64,000 bases of DNA from NCBI GenBank assembly GCA_030068075.1, contig CM057826.1:53746116-53810115 (forward strand), in the 5' to 3' direction. The position numbers and the translations under genes are program-made. Under the pieces are notes generated by a model. It worked only from the letters and a program-made list of their open reading frames with translations, made no database searches and was not told where the DNA came from. Below, in pieces: positions 34,065 through 45,880 of this stretch. How positions within the stretch are numbered: position 1 is the first letter of the stretch; each line of letters opens with the position of its first letter. This DNA is from Paguma larvata. Taxonomy: Eukaryota; Chordata; Mammalia; Carnivora; Viverridae.

Positions 34065-34235
34065 ATGTCCACCCTGGTAACTGTTTCTGTAAATAAAGTT
34101 TTATTGATTGCAGACATGCTTATTCATTTATGTATTGTCTATGACCGCTTTGATGCTACCATGACTGAACTTAGCTGCAACAGAAACCAAAAATATGTAT
34201 TCCTGTCTTTGTATAGAATAACTTTGTTGTCTGCT
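34065..34235 (-). mobile_element. hAT-Charlie-like (MER5-type) DNA transposon fossil
   Basis: GTAAATAAAGTTTTATTGAT, ATTCATTTATGTATTGTCTA, TGACCGCTTTGATGCTACCA and TAGCTGCAACAGAAACC match the reverse of the common non-autonomous hAT-Charlie sequence ('gtaaataaagttttattggaacacagcc...cgtattgtctatggctgctttcgcgctac'). One end is readable; the other inverted terminal repeat is not clear. The open frame across it is chance. Confidence 0.6.
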
Positions 34236-34880
34236 GAATTGGAGGTTCAAATTCCGTCATAATATGAATCAAGTTTACCAAAATATGACTACTTATAGAA
34301 TTTATTCTATTTAATCATATTTTCTCACAGAACAATACTATTTATTGCCTGAAGACTTTTAGATCTCTTTCTGATTTTTAGTTTTGAAATATGGCAATGT
34401 TATAAAGATACAGAACAGCGAGTTGCAAACTTACATAGTAAATCCTAAAACAAGCCACATTATTTCATGACGTAGATGAGAGCAATATTGGAAAACTGTC
34501 CTAATAACTGGTAAAGCCATTGATTAACAAGGAAGCATCTGGAATTAGAACATATAACAAACTCGAAAGTTACCTCTTATGGAAAAATTAACAAGAACTG
34601 TGAAATGTTTGGTGCTTCAAATGCATGTCATTTATGATTTCAATATCGGAGTTGAGAGGTCTTTGGGAAAGTTTCTGAACCCTGAAATATTTTTGGATAA
34701 AGGTATTGTATAATATCTGATGGTATAGTAGTTTCAAAGTGAGAGATACTGTTTTCTTGGTATAACGAATTTTTACCAGGAAAATTGTGTCCTAAAAAAA
34801 CAACTGATCTGTGTATCATTAACTCCACAAATGAGCGGATGATTATAAGCATAAATATTGCCAAGAAAAAACTAAATATT
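34236..34880. other. unclassified AT-rich DNA
   Basis: No recognised repeat or coding frame. Confidence 0.5.
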
Positions 34881-35070
34881 GGGGTGACTTTGCCTCAGGT
34901 TATGACCTCACAGTCCGTGAGTTTGAGCCCACGTCGGGCTCTGTACTGACAGCTCAGAGCCTGGAGCCTGTTTCAGATTCTGTATCTCCCTCTTTCTCTA
35001 CACCCTCACCCCCTCACCACTCACACTCTGCCTCTCTGTCTCTCTCTCAAAAATAAATATTGAAAAAATT
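34881..35070 (+). mobile_element. Felid SINE lacking the A-box region, sense
   Basis: Starts GGGGTGACTTTGCCTCAGGT, joining the first four G's directly to the 'tgactttggctcaggtcatg' block, so about 30 bases with the Pol III A box are missing. It then has GAGCCCACGTCGGGCTCTGT, GACAGCTCAGAGCCTGGAGC, a CT tract and AAAAATAAATATTGAAAAAA. A possible decayed TSD is CTAAATATT on the left against GAAAATATT on the right. Confidence 0.88.
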
Positions 35071-37283
35071 AAAAGAAAATATTATATTTGAGATAATGCT
35101 CTCTTTTGCTTTTTACTACATGCTAGCAGATTCGTTTTAAGTAGGTATATCATGAAGTACCAATTAATCCAAATAAATAAATAAATCAGGGATTTCTTAT
35201 AGTCCCACACATGATCTACAGTCTGGTGTTTTGGAAAGCATACGTACACACACTTACATCTCTGTATGAGTGTTTCACAGTTAACCTACTATTACACAAT
35301 GCTTGGTAGAAACCTTTTCAAGTAGAAGTCTAATTTTTTTCATATTCCCTTTTGTTCTGAATATAGGTTAATTTGGCTGAACCATCAGCTTTTCTAATAG
35401 ATCTAAATCATGGATCTTTTAGATGTTATTTTAAAAATAGGAACCATGAGCAGAGAAAACAAAAACACGTGAAAGTAATTTTTAATATTTTATCAATAAG
35501 AGAAGAAGTAATAGATTCTTATCTTCCTCAAGAAAATATCTATGGGACAACTTATTATTAAATTTCTAATAAGTGACTTAGATGTAGTTAAATTTAAAGT
35601 AGGGTTTCTTTTTCTTTTTCTTTTTTTCTGTATGTGTGCAGAAAATGATATAGGTATTGGCAACAAACAATTTCCCTCCAAATTATTTTTTCCCCTAGAC
35701 CATTAATTTACTCTTTCTATCATACACCATCTTTTACCTTTGGAACATCTACTGCTAATTATATTATATAATTATATTTTAATGACTCATGGATACCCCT
35801 GAGCTAACTATGTACAGTAGAGACCATTTGGCCAGGGTGAATTGAGGTGGGACAGAGGGTTAGAGTGGTGCTAAAGGTTTACCTAGGTTTATTATTTATC
35901 TAGGCTTAAAACAGCTAAGAGATCCAGAACTCTGAAGCTCTCATTGGTTTAAATTTTATAGGACGGCCGAGAAGTTTGTTTAAATTGGTATATGTGCCAA
36001 TTATTATTTAAACAGCTCAATCCCAGACTTAGTTAAAAAACCATCATCGTAAGGAAAACATACCTGACAGATTTCTCGACTTAATGATAGATAATGTCAT
36101 AGATGTTTCCTTGTATCAAAGTCAACACATCATTTACTCCACTTTCTAGTGTTATGAGTGGCATTTAGTTTAAAGTTTTCTGTCTTTTCTAGCATTCCCA
36201 AGTGATTTAATTTTCTCATTTTGCAATGAGAGTTGCAATCATGACAGAAAAGGTTACGTCCTTGAGAGACACATTTCTATGAACAGCAAGGTCTCACTAG
36301 GATTCTTATCAGCATTCACTAAAGTGTGCTCTTCCACGTCAGATAAATTTATTCATAATGACCAAGTTAAGCTTAATAGTGTAAATTTAAAGTAGGATTT
36401 GTTTACATTGTGCTTGATACCTGATAATTGTTGATGAGGTATTGCAGTCACTGCATTAGAAGCAGTTAAGGAGAAAGAATTCATCATTGTACTGGTGCAT
36501 CCTCACATCTACATTCTGTTCATTTTGACTTCTTCACAGACTGTAAGATCAATATAAGTTACTGTAGTCAGACCTCTTACTCAGACGTATTTTTAAAATC
36601 TGACTTGTGAATTACATTTCCCACTAAAAATTTAACTACTACCTCAGGTGCTCAGAGCTTGACTCTGAACCTGATAACACACGTATGACACAGAATGTTA
36701 CTTACCTGGGATGAAGGATCATTTTTGTCAGTGAACCATGAAATGTGTTATGGCAATATGCTTTGCTAAGAACTGATTACCTGGAATTCGTGTGGTAATA
36801 AAACCTAACAATTCAGTAACTTAAGATATCACTTACTCTTCCAAGCAAGCTAATGCTTCATGTATCTCCTTTGGAGAACAGAGATCACAGGTCTCTCTGC
36901 TTTTCATGCTGTAGCAGGATTAATGCTTCTGTAAGATGTTGCCAATAATAACAATACATCTTTATTCATAAAAACTAAGTTCATTCTGGGGCTTATTTCT
37001 GTTACGTAAAACTGAAGGCTCTTAAATGAAAAAGCATTTGAAAAAAGGACTGAAACATAAATTCAAAAAACTCACTTTGGTTATATTTGTTATGAGAATC
37101 TGAGCCAATCACACAAATCTCTCCATTTCCAACTTTACCCTGGGAGACATATACAGGGTTTCTTCTTCCCAAGAGGACAGCAGGGCAGTAACACTAGTGT
37201 GATCTATAGTTTGGGCCCCAAATTTTCATCCAGCCTCTTCACACAGAGGATTTAGGCCCCAGGTGGATTTGTAAGGCCTGCTT
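35071..37283. other. repeat-poor unclassified stretch
   Basis: About 2.2 kb with no recognised element. A pyrimidine (TTTTC)n patch lies at 35605-35629. There is no coding frame with a recognisable domain. Confidence 0.5.
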
Positions 37284-37292
37284 TACAACTTT

Positions 37293-37520
37293 TTAAAAAA
37301 ATTTTTTTTAATGTTTATTTAGGGTTTTTTTGAGAGAGAGAGAGGGAGAGATAGAACATGAGCAGGGGAGGGGCAGAGAGAGAGGGAGACAGAATCTGAA
37401 GCGGGCTCTAGGCTCTGAGCTGTCAGCATAGAGCCCGATGTGAGGCTCAAACTCACAAACTGTGAGATCATGACCTGAGCTGAGTCGGAAGCTTAACCAA
37501 CTGAGCCACCCAGGCGCCCC
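37293..37520 (-). mobile_element. Felid tRNA-derived SINE, antisense, well preserved
   Basis: TTTTTTTTAATGTTTATTTA tail complement, a GA tract, CTGAGCTGTCAGCATAGAGC, GAGATCATGACCTGAGCTGA and head complement AACTGAGCCACCCAGGCGCC. The 9-base TSD TACAACTTT lies at 37284-37292 and 37521-37529. Confidence 0.96.
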
Positions 37521-37609
37521 TACAACTTTCGTTTAAGATTAAACTGGAAGGATCTGTTAGGAGAGGCAACACCACAGGATAGTCCAAAGCCTGACCTTAA
37601 ATTCTGTTT

Positions 37610-37850
37610 AAGCTTTCAGTGAAATTGCTATCATTTCCATTCTGCTTAAATAATTTCGACCTCTCTGTGCTTGAGTCTTCTCCTCTGTAAAATAAAAATA
37701 AAAATAAATAAATAAAAAGAAAAGAAAATAGTATCTGCTTCATATTGACAAAGCATTTAAATGTTGATACGTGCTAATATTCAGATAAATAATCTTAGAA
37801 AAGGGTCTAGCAAATAGCAGACACGGTAAATACAAGCTAGTGGTGTTACA
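37610..37850 (+). mobile_element. MIR SINE interrupted by an A-rich expansion, sense
   Basis: GACCTCTCTGTGCTTGAGTC and TTCTCCTCTGTAAAATAAAA give the MIR core. Then come an A-rich (AAATA)n expansion and the remaining MIR right end (AGTATCTGCTTCATATTGAC ... TCTAGCAAATAGCAGAC). Confidence 0.6.
37689..37730. repeat. (AAATA)n A-rich repeat in MIR
   Basis: AAAAT/AAAT/AAAAG units that appear to have grown from the 'taaaatgggaataataa' part of the MIR. Confidence 0.85.
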
Positions 37851-38049
37851 AGTTATTTTTAAACTACCTGATTGTATGCTTGTGTTTCCAGACTCCATGT
37901 TAGATTTATTTGGAACTTGTAATCCTATTAAGCTAACATTGGGCGATGAACTAGAAGAGCCACAGAGGAGAAAGACACATAATCCCCATTTCTACCACAG
38001 TATAAACCCTCTTAAAAAATGTGTCCTGAGTCGTCGGTTACTTGTATCA

Positions 38050-38755
38050 GACAACTAAAATCATCCTAGATAACTCTTTCACACCCTTCACCTTTTACAG
38101 TCAGAAACCAAGTCCTGTGTATTTTACCTTTAAAGATATCTTAATTCCTTCTCTCTCTGCATACTGTACCACCAGCCTATCACAAACTACTGTCACTTTT
38201 CGTTCGTTCTATTCTCGAATCACTTCAACACTCGCTGGCAGCCCATTGCACTTAGAATAAACTATACAATCCTTCTTTTATCCTGTAAATTCCTGAATGA
38301 TCAGACCTGTGTCTGGCTCCCCGCTCCCTCACGTTGCTCCACTCTCCTCCGTCCTCCTCAGGTCACAGCCCCATTGATTTTCCTTGTGCTCAGGAAGTGG
38401 TGGGAGTGCAATGCCATTTTGATCTGCCTTTGTAATCCCTGCCTGTAACACTCTCTCCTACTTTCTTTGCCTGAGCTCAACTTGGGGTCTCGTCCTGCTC
38501 ATTCTTTCTCAAGGAGACATTTCCTGAACGCTTCAACTATACCGTGTGCTCCCATTTTCCACTTTGCTGGAACTTTCCTTCTCTTCTGTAGAGCTTACAC
38601 AATGACACACATAGTACTTGATCATTTATTGAATGTGCAGTCTATTGACTAAACTAGAAGTTCCTTAAAAGTCATAATATGTCTTTCTTTTCCCACACTG
38701 CATAAACGTTAACAGGCACATCAGCAATATAATAAATATTTTCGAATTAATGAAA
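38050..38755 (+). mobile_element. L2 LINE 3' part, sense, ~700 bp
   Basis: In order: GGCAGCCCATTGCACTTAGA and ATAAACTATACAATCCTTC (L2 'cccattgcacttagaataaaatccaaa'), CATTTCCTGAACGCTTCAAC ('cttccctgaccac'), GAGCTTACACAATGACACAC, TACTTGATCATTTATTGAAT, AGAAGTTCCTTAAAAGTC, and terminus CAATATAATAAATATTTTCG. This is the longest L2 in the window and keeps part of the ORF end, without an open frame. Confidence 0.72.
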
Positions 38756-39002
38756 ACAGTATTTTCCTTCTATCAAAAGCCCACAATCTCTAACAACGGT
38801 CATTTTGTAAATCATCAGCTGAGAGCTACTCTGCATTTAATGTGGAGTGAGGTGGGGCCCAAAGGGAAGAATCATGGAATTGGGGTTATAACCCATTTAT
38901 GGCATTATGCAAACTTCTCTGAGACTCAAGTTATATCTGCTGTAAACTATATGACTTTGACTACAAAATCGTGATGGATTTCAGTTCTAAAAAAACCTGT
39001 AT
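38756..39002. other. unclassified DNA
   Basis: No recognised element or coding frame. Confidence 0.5.
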
Positions 39003-39252
39003 ATTTTAATGTTTGTTTATTTTGAGACAGAGAGAGAGAGAGGGTGTGTGTGTGCATGTGCGTGCGCGTGAGGGGGTGTGTATGCGGGAGAGGGACTGAG
39101 AGAGAGAGAGAGAGGGAAGAGAGAATCCCAAGCAGGCTTCATGCTGTCAGCACAGAGCCGGACACAGGGCTCCATCCCACCAGTGGTGAGATCATGACCT
39201 AAACTGAACTCAGGAGTCAGACTCTTAACTAACTGAGCCACCAAGGCACTCC
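39003..39252 (-). mobile_element. Felid SINE with GT/GA expansion, antisense
   Basis: TTTAATGTTTGTTTATTTTG tail complement, then GA and GT/GCGT-rich simple sequence at about 39028-39110, CTGTCAGCACAGAGCCGGAC, GAGATCATGACCTAAACTGA and head complement AACTGAGCCACCAAGGCACT. The complement of the CT tract has expanded into a mixed GA/GTGC repeat. The TSD is unclear. Confidence 0.9.
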
Positions 39253-39689
39253 AGTGATGTCTTTGAGTTTTGAACTTTTATTTATGAACTTTGACTCTTT
39301 AATCTTCCAGGTAATCTCCTTTACACCAACGATTACCTCCTTTTGCTGTAAAAATTTCCTTAAATACTACACTAAGAATAACTGCAGTAAAAAAAAAAAA
39401 GTACTTTTTTCAGGGCTGCTTGATAAAATGCACTAAGACTAAATGTATGGAATTGATAAGTTTAAATCAACTTATATCTCACTTAACTCAATATAAGCTA
39501 TATTTGAAAAAATGGTGGCACAAAAATGGATGAAACAGTCATTAAGGCACGAGGAAGGAGTTACTGTGCTTAGAAATTTCCCTCTCCTTGAGTCCACCTG
39601 CTCCCACTTCTCATCCTTGTCTCATAAGTTTGCCTCTTACACTTCTTTGCCCCATCAGTCGTCACTTCTGCTCCAGCCTGTGCACCCTC
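39253..39689. other. unclassified DNA
   Basis: No recognised repeat. Two overlapping short open frames at about 39512-39776 show no domain. Confidence 0.45.
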
Positions 39690-39850
39690 CATCTTTCAAG
39701 GTGGATTATGTCATTCAATTATCACATCAGTCTAATGAAACTGTATAGGTACTATTACTGCCTTCTCCTTTTATAAATGACAAAACTGAAGCATAGAGAG
39801 ATGGTTAAGTTGCCAAAGGTCATAAATGTATTAAATGGGACAGGAAGGGC
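39690..39850 (-). mobile_element. MIR SINE, antisense
   Basis: GTACTATTACTGCCTTCTCC, TTTTATAAATGACAAAACTG, AAGCATAGAGAGATGGTTAA and GTTGCCAAAGGTCATAAATG follow the antisense MIR core. Confidence 0.65.
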
Positions 39851-39896
39851 TGATTTATTTATTTAGGTATAGTGGGAGGAGTATCTAAGGCTCACC

Positions 39897-39946
39897 AAAA
39901 AAAAAAAAAATAATAAAAACACAAACACACACAAAAACAAAAAAAC
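39897..39946. repeat. A-rich low-complexity tract
   Basis: A-run followed by AAAAAC/ACAC units. Confidence 0.9.
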
Positions 39947-40074
39947 TAATTTATTTTAAAATCAGAAGAAAAAATATGATACGTAGATAAAAATGTCTTT
40001 ACATGTTATAATATTTTTACACCAACATATCATAAAGTACAATTTTATATATACTATGAAGGAAGCCCACAAGG

Positions 40075-40195
40075 GAAAAGTGCCTAGAACCCACTAGAAT
40101 CTCTTTGAAGGTTGTAATTATATCTTTTTTCCCCACCCCATCCCTCACTGCATAAATGGTAACAAGTGCATTAGTGGAGTAATAAATAAATCTCT
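40075..40195 (+). mobile_element. L2 3'-end fragment, sense
   Basis: CTAGAATCTCTTTGAAGGTT, TCACTGCATAAATGGTAACA and AGTAATAAATAAATCTC match an L2 terminus. It resembles the terminus at 38660-38750 unusually closely (see findings). Confidence 0.5.
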
Positions 40196-41529
40196 ACAGT
40201 GCCAAAATAAGTAGCCCTGGGGTCAGGAATTTTAAACACAGCTAGTGTAACTCCAGAGACCTTGTTCTTAGCTACTGTTATACAGTGCTGAGTCAGGCCT
40301 CAAAACCGTTTATACATAGACACGATTATTAAGGAGTTCTCAGTTATGTGTAGTCATTGTGTTTTGCCCCTAGACACAATTCACTCAGTATTCCTTTGTG
40401 AGGTCTAAAATGATTTCAGCAAATTATCTGGATTAGAATATTATTTATGGGGAAAATAATAACTTATACATCTGTGCACATGTGGCTTAAAATCATTTGT
40501 TTGTATACATTTCCAAACCTCTTCATACCCTACTTCCCAATTTTTGTCCTTGAAAATTTACACATAGTTTTTCTTCCCGAAGACATTTTCTTCCCTAAAG
40601 ACATCTTGCCATCTTTCTGCTTCCTAGTATTCCATTAAATTTTCACAGCCAACCACTAGTATGAATTGATAAAGTGGCTAATTTTATACTCCAGTTTAGT
40701 ACTTGAACACATCTTTCAAATTATACCTAGAAATCATTAGTTTTAAGGGGTTTTATGTAGGTGTCTTTCATAAGATATTGAATGTTGTGCTTTTGTTCCT
40801 AAATAAATCAACTGGCTATTCAGACTAGTAGGGAAATGAAAAATCTTCTGTTCCCAAGCAACACATGCCTGTTGTTACTCACCTTCCTAAGATCTGTTTC
40901 TAAGAGACCATTGCTATTGAGATTGTTAGCAAGTTCTTGAATGACAAATTATTTCCCGTAATATGATCATAATACACTGGATGATGGGTTGATGCAATAT
41001 GGAATTTAATTAATACGAAACATTTTTTTTTAAATCCCCTTTTCTCTTAGGAGCTTTACGAAAGCGATGTCTTGAAAGGCAGAGCTGCCATGTATAACAA
41101 TGACTTAATTCCACCTTCTGTTATTGCTGCTTGAGGCGATTTCCCTTCTTTTCCTGCCTGTTTCTTATCTGTCTACTGATATTATTTGTAGCAGTAGTCA
41201 TTATAGAATCAGAGACTATATGAGATAAAAGGGACTTTAAGAGGTCACAAATTGGAAGTACTCCATGCATGCTCTCATAAAAGATAGCTATGTCCTTAAA
41301 TTTTACAAAAGTGAGAAGCACATTTGCTGTATTTGTTATTCATTTATATGATTCACAAGGCGAGCTTCATTGTTTGACCTGTTTCACCACCCTTTCCCCA
41401 AACCTTCCTCGCATTGTCTCTGGTTACATTCAATTGTGTTTGGACACTTTTTGTAAAGTTTCTACAATGCCGAAATACCTAGAGAAATACTACCAAGGTG
41501 ACCATTGTTAAATGGACACTAAACTAAAT
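40196..41529. other. unclassified AT-rich DNA
   Basis: No recognised element, RNA gene or coding frame in about 1.3 kb. Confidence 0.5.
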
Positions 41530-41760
41530 TCCAAGCTGTGTGGCCTTGAGTAAGACTCGCCACCACTTATTCCTGTTTTCTTCCTTTTCAGAATAAGGTT
41601 TGTTATAGTATGTGTTGGTAGCTCAAGTCCTATTATTTGTATAAGTGAAAATAAAACAATTGAGATAATAATAAAAGTAACATCTCCTGGGATTGTTACA
41701 AGAGCTAATAGGTACCATTTATCAAGCACATAGATTAATGGCTAGCATTATTGTTTTTTA
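41530..41760 (+). mobile_element. MIR SINE, sense
   Basis: CCAAGCTGTGTGGCCTTGAG, CCTGTTTTCTTCCTTTTCAG, AATTGAGATAATAATAAAAG, CTGGGATTGTTACAAGAGCT and CAAGCACATAGATTAATGGC are in MIR order. Confidence 0.65.
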
Positions 41761-44070
41761 TTTGACAACTATTTGTTACTGGTAAACTATTCATTTAATT
41801 CAGCAAATAGTAAGTTTAATGTGTTGAGAATATGAGAAACATACTTAGCTATATCCCTTCATAATTTAAAATGGACTTTAGAGATATATATAAAACACCA
41901 AGACTCAGTTGTTCAATAACTTTCTAGGATACCAATGTGGCAATTAATTTCTTCTATCCACCTAAAATAAGCTTGGTGGTTCTAAATTACTTTACTTCTT
42001 AAATTCTTGTATTGTCTGTTGGTTATATTTTAATATATTTTTTTTAAAAATTTCAGTGTGCATTTTGAAGTCTTCCCAATGTTCAACCCTTTAAATAATC
42101 TATTAAAATATTTTTTTTAGAACTTTTGGGATATGTCTTTGAGAGGATCACATTGATATATAGCAATATATTTATATTTTAATATATTTATATCTATGAT
42201 AAACCCAGATGTCAGAACAATTCTTATAAATAAAACAATTATGCAATGATTAAAATAACACAAATACATATACATAATGTATTTTTCCTGCTACATTAGC
42301 TCTTCATGTAGCTTAGACCAGATCAGATGTTGCAAAATCTTAGATTGGCTTGGATTCAGCCCACACTAGAAATGAAACAAATTCTTTAAACCCTTTTCCA
42401 GAGATTCAGATCAAAATTACTTCCCCCTCTTTATTTTGTCAGCAATGTGTTAATACAATTTTGCTCTCAATCCCTTTCTTTTTGTTTATCTTAACATACT
42501 AGCTTTGTGTTTTTCCTGGAAATTTACATACATTGTATGCAATCAAAGGTCACTAGAAAAAATATGAGTTTCTCAATCTTAGCTGTTAAACTATTTATCA
42601 TTCTTTTAGAAGATAGAAATGAGAATTAAACAATTTTGGATGAAATATTTTTAGACCAACTGATCATATCCTACCAGTATTTATTATTTCTAGTAATGCT
42701 TTGCATGATTATCTAGAATTGACAATGGGGACTCCCAGAATTGTCAACTCTATCTCCTTGGCCAGGAGTCTGTGGACTGCAGAGAAGAGACAGCTTGCTC
42801 TAAGGGAGCTCTGCTATCAAAAGAATGTTGGTTTTCATCTTAGATTTTCTTTGGGAGGGTATTTGAACAGAAGAAGGGCGCGTAAACAAGATGAGGGGAT
42901 GAGGAGTCAGTGGTTGGTGATGGCTCAAGTGGTTATTTTTAGAAATATCCACCAGAGAAGTTAGGAACACAGTTGCATTTCTTGGAGGTACTAAATTAGA
43001 ACAAGACAGGGACTGGAGAGGTGATCGTCAGGGACATGGTGTAAGTCCACAAGTTCTAAGAGACCAGTACTCAGGGTCTCGCTCATGAATTAAAAATGAC
43101 TGGGTTTTTATTAAGGAAGGAAGGAAGGAAGAAAAGAAAGAAAAGAAAGACAAGTTCCAGGTTTTTCCAACTTTCCCAGTTAATGATGGAATGTGTCAAG
43201 GTTTGCTAATGACTCTCATGTCTAACCTGGGGAAGAATTTGTACATTATACTCATTGCTACAAACTGGAATAAATAATTCAGCAAGTGGAGTGTAGGGTT
43301 CCAATTCTTGCCTGAACAGATAAAGAAAATTAATATTCCCTCATTCTGCTTTTCAAGGTATTTTTGTTTTGTTTTTACCAAGTATTTGAGATACAATTAA
43401 TGCAAAACTCAGGGAAGCCAAAGGAAAGGTTTCTCTGTAAATGACAGTGCTTTGGGAATTATATTTGCATCCCGTTTTTCTTTGAGTTTTAGTCTTTCAC
43501 ATTCATGCCATTTGTAATTTATTTCATGTCAGAACATGTAATAACAGGATTTTTTGTCTTTTTTTGTTTTTTGTTTTTGTTTTAGTGAAAAATAAAGATA
43601 AATCATGAAAGTATATATTATCCAGTAATTATTTCCCTTTCAAGTAAAATACCATTTTAAAGACATGGTCAACATTTAAAACAAACATATATTTTATTAT
43701 AGACAAATTATTTTATAAGTATGGTTTTTAATTCCACATGTTAAATGGTTCACTAGCAATAATACTTTATATATTTTCTTGGTGATTTGCTAAACATTTT
43801 AAACACTTTAATACTCATTATTTTACATTTAGTTTTAACAACACACTTGAGTTAGTTGGGACAAACATTTCACCATTTGGAAGAAAGAATTATGATATTT
43901 TTATGGGTTAATTGACAAAAAACAATTTGCAAAGCCTACCATCTGTACAAGACTGCAAATACAAGAATTTTTTTGTGAAGGCAAAAAGGTATTGGATATT
44001 CAGTAGATATTTTGATTTCTAGTAGAAATAGCAGTGTAGCTGGCAGACTCTTTCAAAATGGAATTTATGG
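41761..44070. other. unclassified AT-rich DNA with a purine tract
   Basis: No mobile element is recognised. A (GGAA)n-to-(GAAAA)n purine tract lies at 43113-43150 and T-rich runs at about 43550-43584. An 87-codon open frame at 42701-42964 has no recognisable domain. Confidence 0.5.
43113..43150. repeat. (GGAA)n/(GAAA)n purine repeat
   Basis: Four to five GGAA units followed by AAAAG-type units, all purine on the + strand. Confidence 0.85.
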
Positions 44071-44081
44071 AAATGGTCTTG

Positions 44082-44291
44082 GGATACCTGGGTTGGCTCA
44101 GTCAGTTAAGCATCAGACTCTTGATTTCCACTCAGGTCATGATCTCCCTGTTGTGAGATGGAGTCCTGTGTTGGCCTCTGCACTGACAGCCTGGAGCCTG
44201 CTTGGGATTCTCTCTCTCTCTCTCTCTGCCGCCCGCCCCCCCCCCCACTAGCACATGCACACTCTCTCTCTCTCTAAATAAACATTTTAAA
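44082..44291 (+). mobile_element. Felid SINE with a C-run, sense
   Basis: GGATACCTGGGTTGGCTCAG head, CAGACTCTTGATTTCCACTC, TGACAGCCTGGAGCCTGCTT, CT tract, then a run of 11 C at 44236-44246, and tail TCTAAATAAACATTTTAAAA. The TSD AAATGGTCTTG (44071-44081) is matched by AAATGATCTTG (44292-44302). Confidence 0.93.
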
Positions 44292-44397
44292 AAATGATCT
44301 TGCACAAGGATTTATATTAAGGTCTTATGCTGTATAGTTTTTTCTGTTTTTTTTTTCCCCACAAGTCAAATAGTTTAAAAGGCTTTAACACTAGATT

Positions 44398-44423
44398 TAT
44401 ATATATATACATATATATATATA
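44398..44423. repeat. (TA)n microsatellite
   Basis: TATATATATATACATATATATATATA with a single C interruption. Confidence 0.9.
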
Positions 44424-44494
44424 ATCAGAATATGGTTATTACTTTCCAGTTCCCTGCCTGGAATTTGGTATTTTTCTCTTTCTCAAGTATCAAG

Positions 44495-44985
44495 TAATTT
44501 AGAACTGTATCAGCTTCCTGGGGCTGCTAGTGCAATATATGAAAACTTAGTAGCTTAACTCAGCAGAATTTCTTGTCTCATCCTTCTAAGAGTCTAGAAA
44601 TCTGAAACCAAGGGTCAGCTGGACCACATTTTCTCTGATGGCTCTAGGGAAAATTCTTTTTTCCCCTCTTCTAGCTTGATTTAGTTGAGTCAATTTCTGA
44701 CATTCCTTTGCTTTCAGATGCATCCCTCCACATACGTGGGCATCTTCTCCCTGTATCTTCACTTTATCTTCTTTCTGTGCATGTGTTCTCAGTGTCCAAA
44801 TTTCACCTTTGTAGAGATAATGATCACATTGCATTAGGGCCCACTCTAATGACCCCTTTTAATATACTACCTCTGTAAAGACCCTGTTTCCAAAAAAGTC
44901 ACATTCTGAGGTACTGAGGGTTAGGAGGATTTCAATACGTCTTTTGGCTCCCTCTCCCCTAAAGACATATTTCAGTTCATAAGAA
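44495..44985. repeat. common mammalian interspersed repeat, family not named
   Basis: ACTGTATCAGCTTCCTGGGG, CTGCTAGTGCAATATATGAA, GATGGCTCTAGGGAAAATTC, AGATGCATCCCTCCACATAC, ATTAGGGCCCACTCTAATGA and AAAGTCACATTCTGAGGTAC are familiar words from a frequent ~500-bp mammalian repeat ('ttagtttcctagggctgccataacaaag...attagggcccaccctaatcc...aaggtcacattctgaggt'). I recognise the repeat but cannot assign its family or orientation with confidence. Confidence 0.6.
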
Positions 44986-45149
44986 GACTCAATCATTTTC
45001 AAATAGAAAGGATTATCCTAAGAATTGTTTCTTAGCCCTACATGCCTTGAGCACTCAAACAGTTAAGCTGTGTTTGCTATATGCCTGAGGTCCTTTGTTG
45101 CTCTATGGCAGTATTTAACACATTATGTTTTCCAGTGTAGTTCTTTGAG

Positions 45150-45275
45150 GACATTTTATCTCTTCTGCTAGATTTGATCTTCCTTCAACAAATAATTGTG
45201 ACTTGTTCATCTTCGTATCCCCTCAAACCACCTACTTCTAAATCTTCAAAATAGTAGGAAAGCAATAAACCTTGG
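45150..45275 (+). mobile_element. possible L2 3' end, sense
   Basis: CTGCTAGATTTGATCTTCCT, GACTTGTTCATCTTCGTATC and GAAAGCAATAAACCTTGG follow the order of the L2 terminus ('ctagactttgagctccttg...ttcatctttgtatcccc...aataaat'). Weak. Confidence 0.38.
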
Positions 45276-45499
45276 CTTTAAGCTGATTTTAGAAATAAGG
45301 AACTCCACAAAACATGTTAGGCCTGTTGAACCCAGGGAGAGAAGTTATATGGGAAACACAACCTTCAAATGGCCAGCTTTTCACACATAGACTGAACTGT
45401 GAAGAAAGAAAAGAAGTTTGTCTTTGGTTAAAAGGATTTGCTTAGAAAGAATAGTGACTAGAATTCTGTAGTAATTGTAACCATAGCAATGTCAATAAA

Positions 45500-45695
45500 G
45501 ACAATAGCTAACATTTTTGAGCATATACCAGACCCTGGGCCTAGTGGCTTACATGCATCATGCCATTTAATCGTGGACAACTTTGTGGCATGAGAGCAAT
45601 GAGCAGGTAAGGAAAAAGAGGTTTAGAGATTTTAGGTGAAATGCCCAACATCACATAGTTAATAAATGGCAAGATAAAATTGAATTATGTGGTTT
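45500..45695 (-). mobile_element. MIR SINE, antisense
   Basis: AATAGCTAACATTTTTGAGC, ACCAGACCCTGGGCCTAGTG, GCTTACATGCATCATGCCAT, AAAAGAGGTTTAGAGATTTT and AACATCACATAGTTAATAAA are in antisense MIR order. Confidence 0.7.
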
Positions 45696-45880
45696 TAACC
45701 CTTCCATTGAATTATGTGGTACTTGCATGTTCTGTGAAATGGCAAGGAATCTGTAATTATGCTCCCTTTGCAACATTATTAAATAATATAAAATAGCTAT
45801 ATGTTCAAGGCAACATAGGTAGGAATAGACTTTGTATCTAAAATTATTTTTAGGTAGTTAATTTAAAAATACTATTTAGC

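Noticed and set aside
42701..42964. 87-codon sense open frame with a basic stretch
   Set aside because: No domain, no conserved start context and no neighbouring exon-like sequence.
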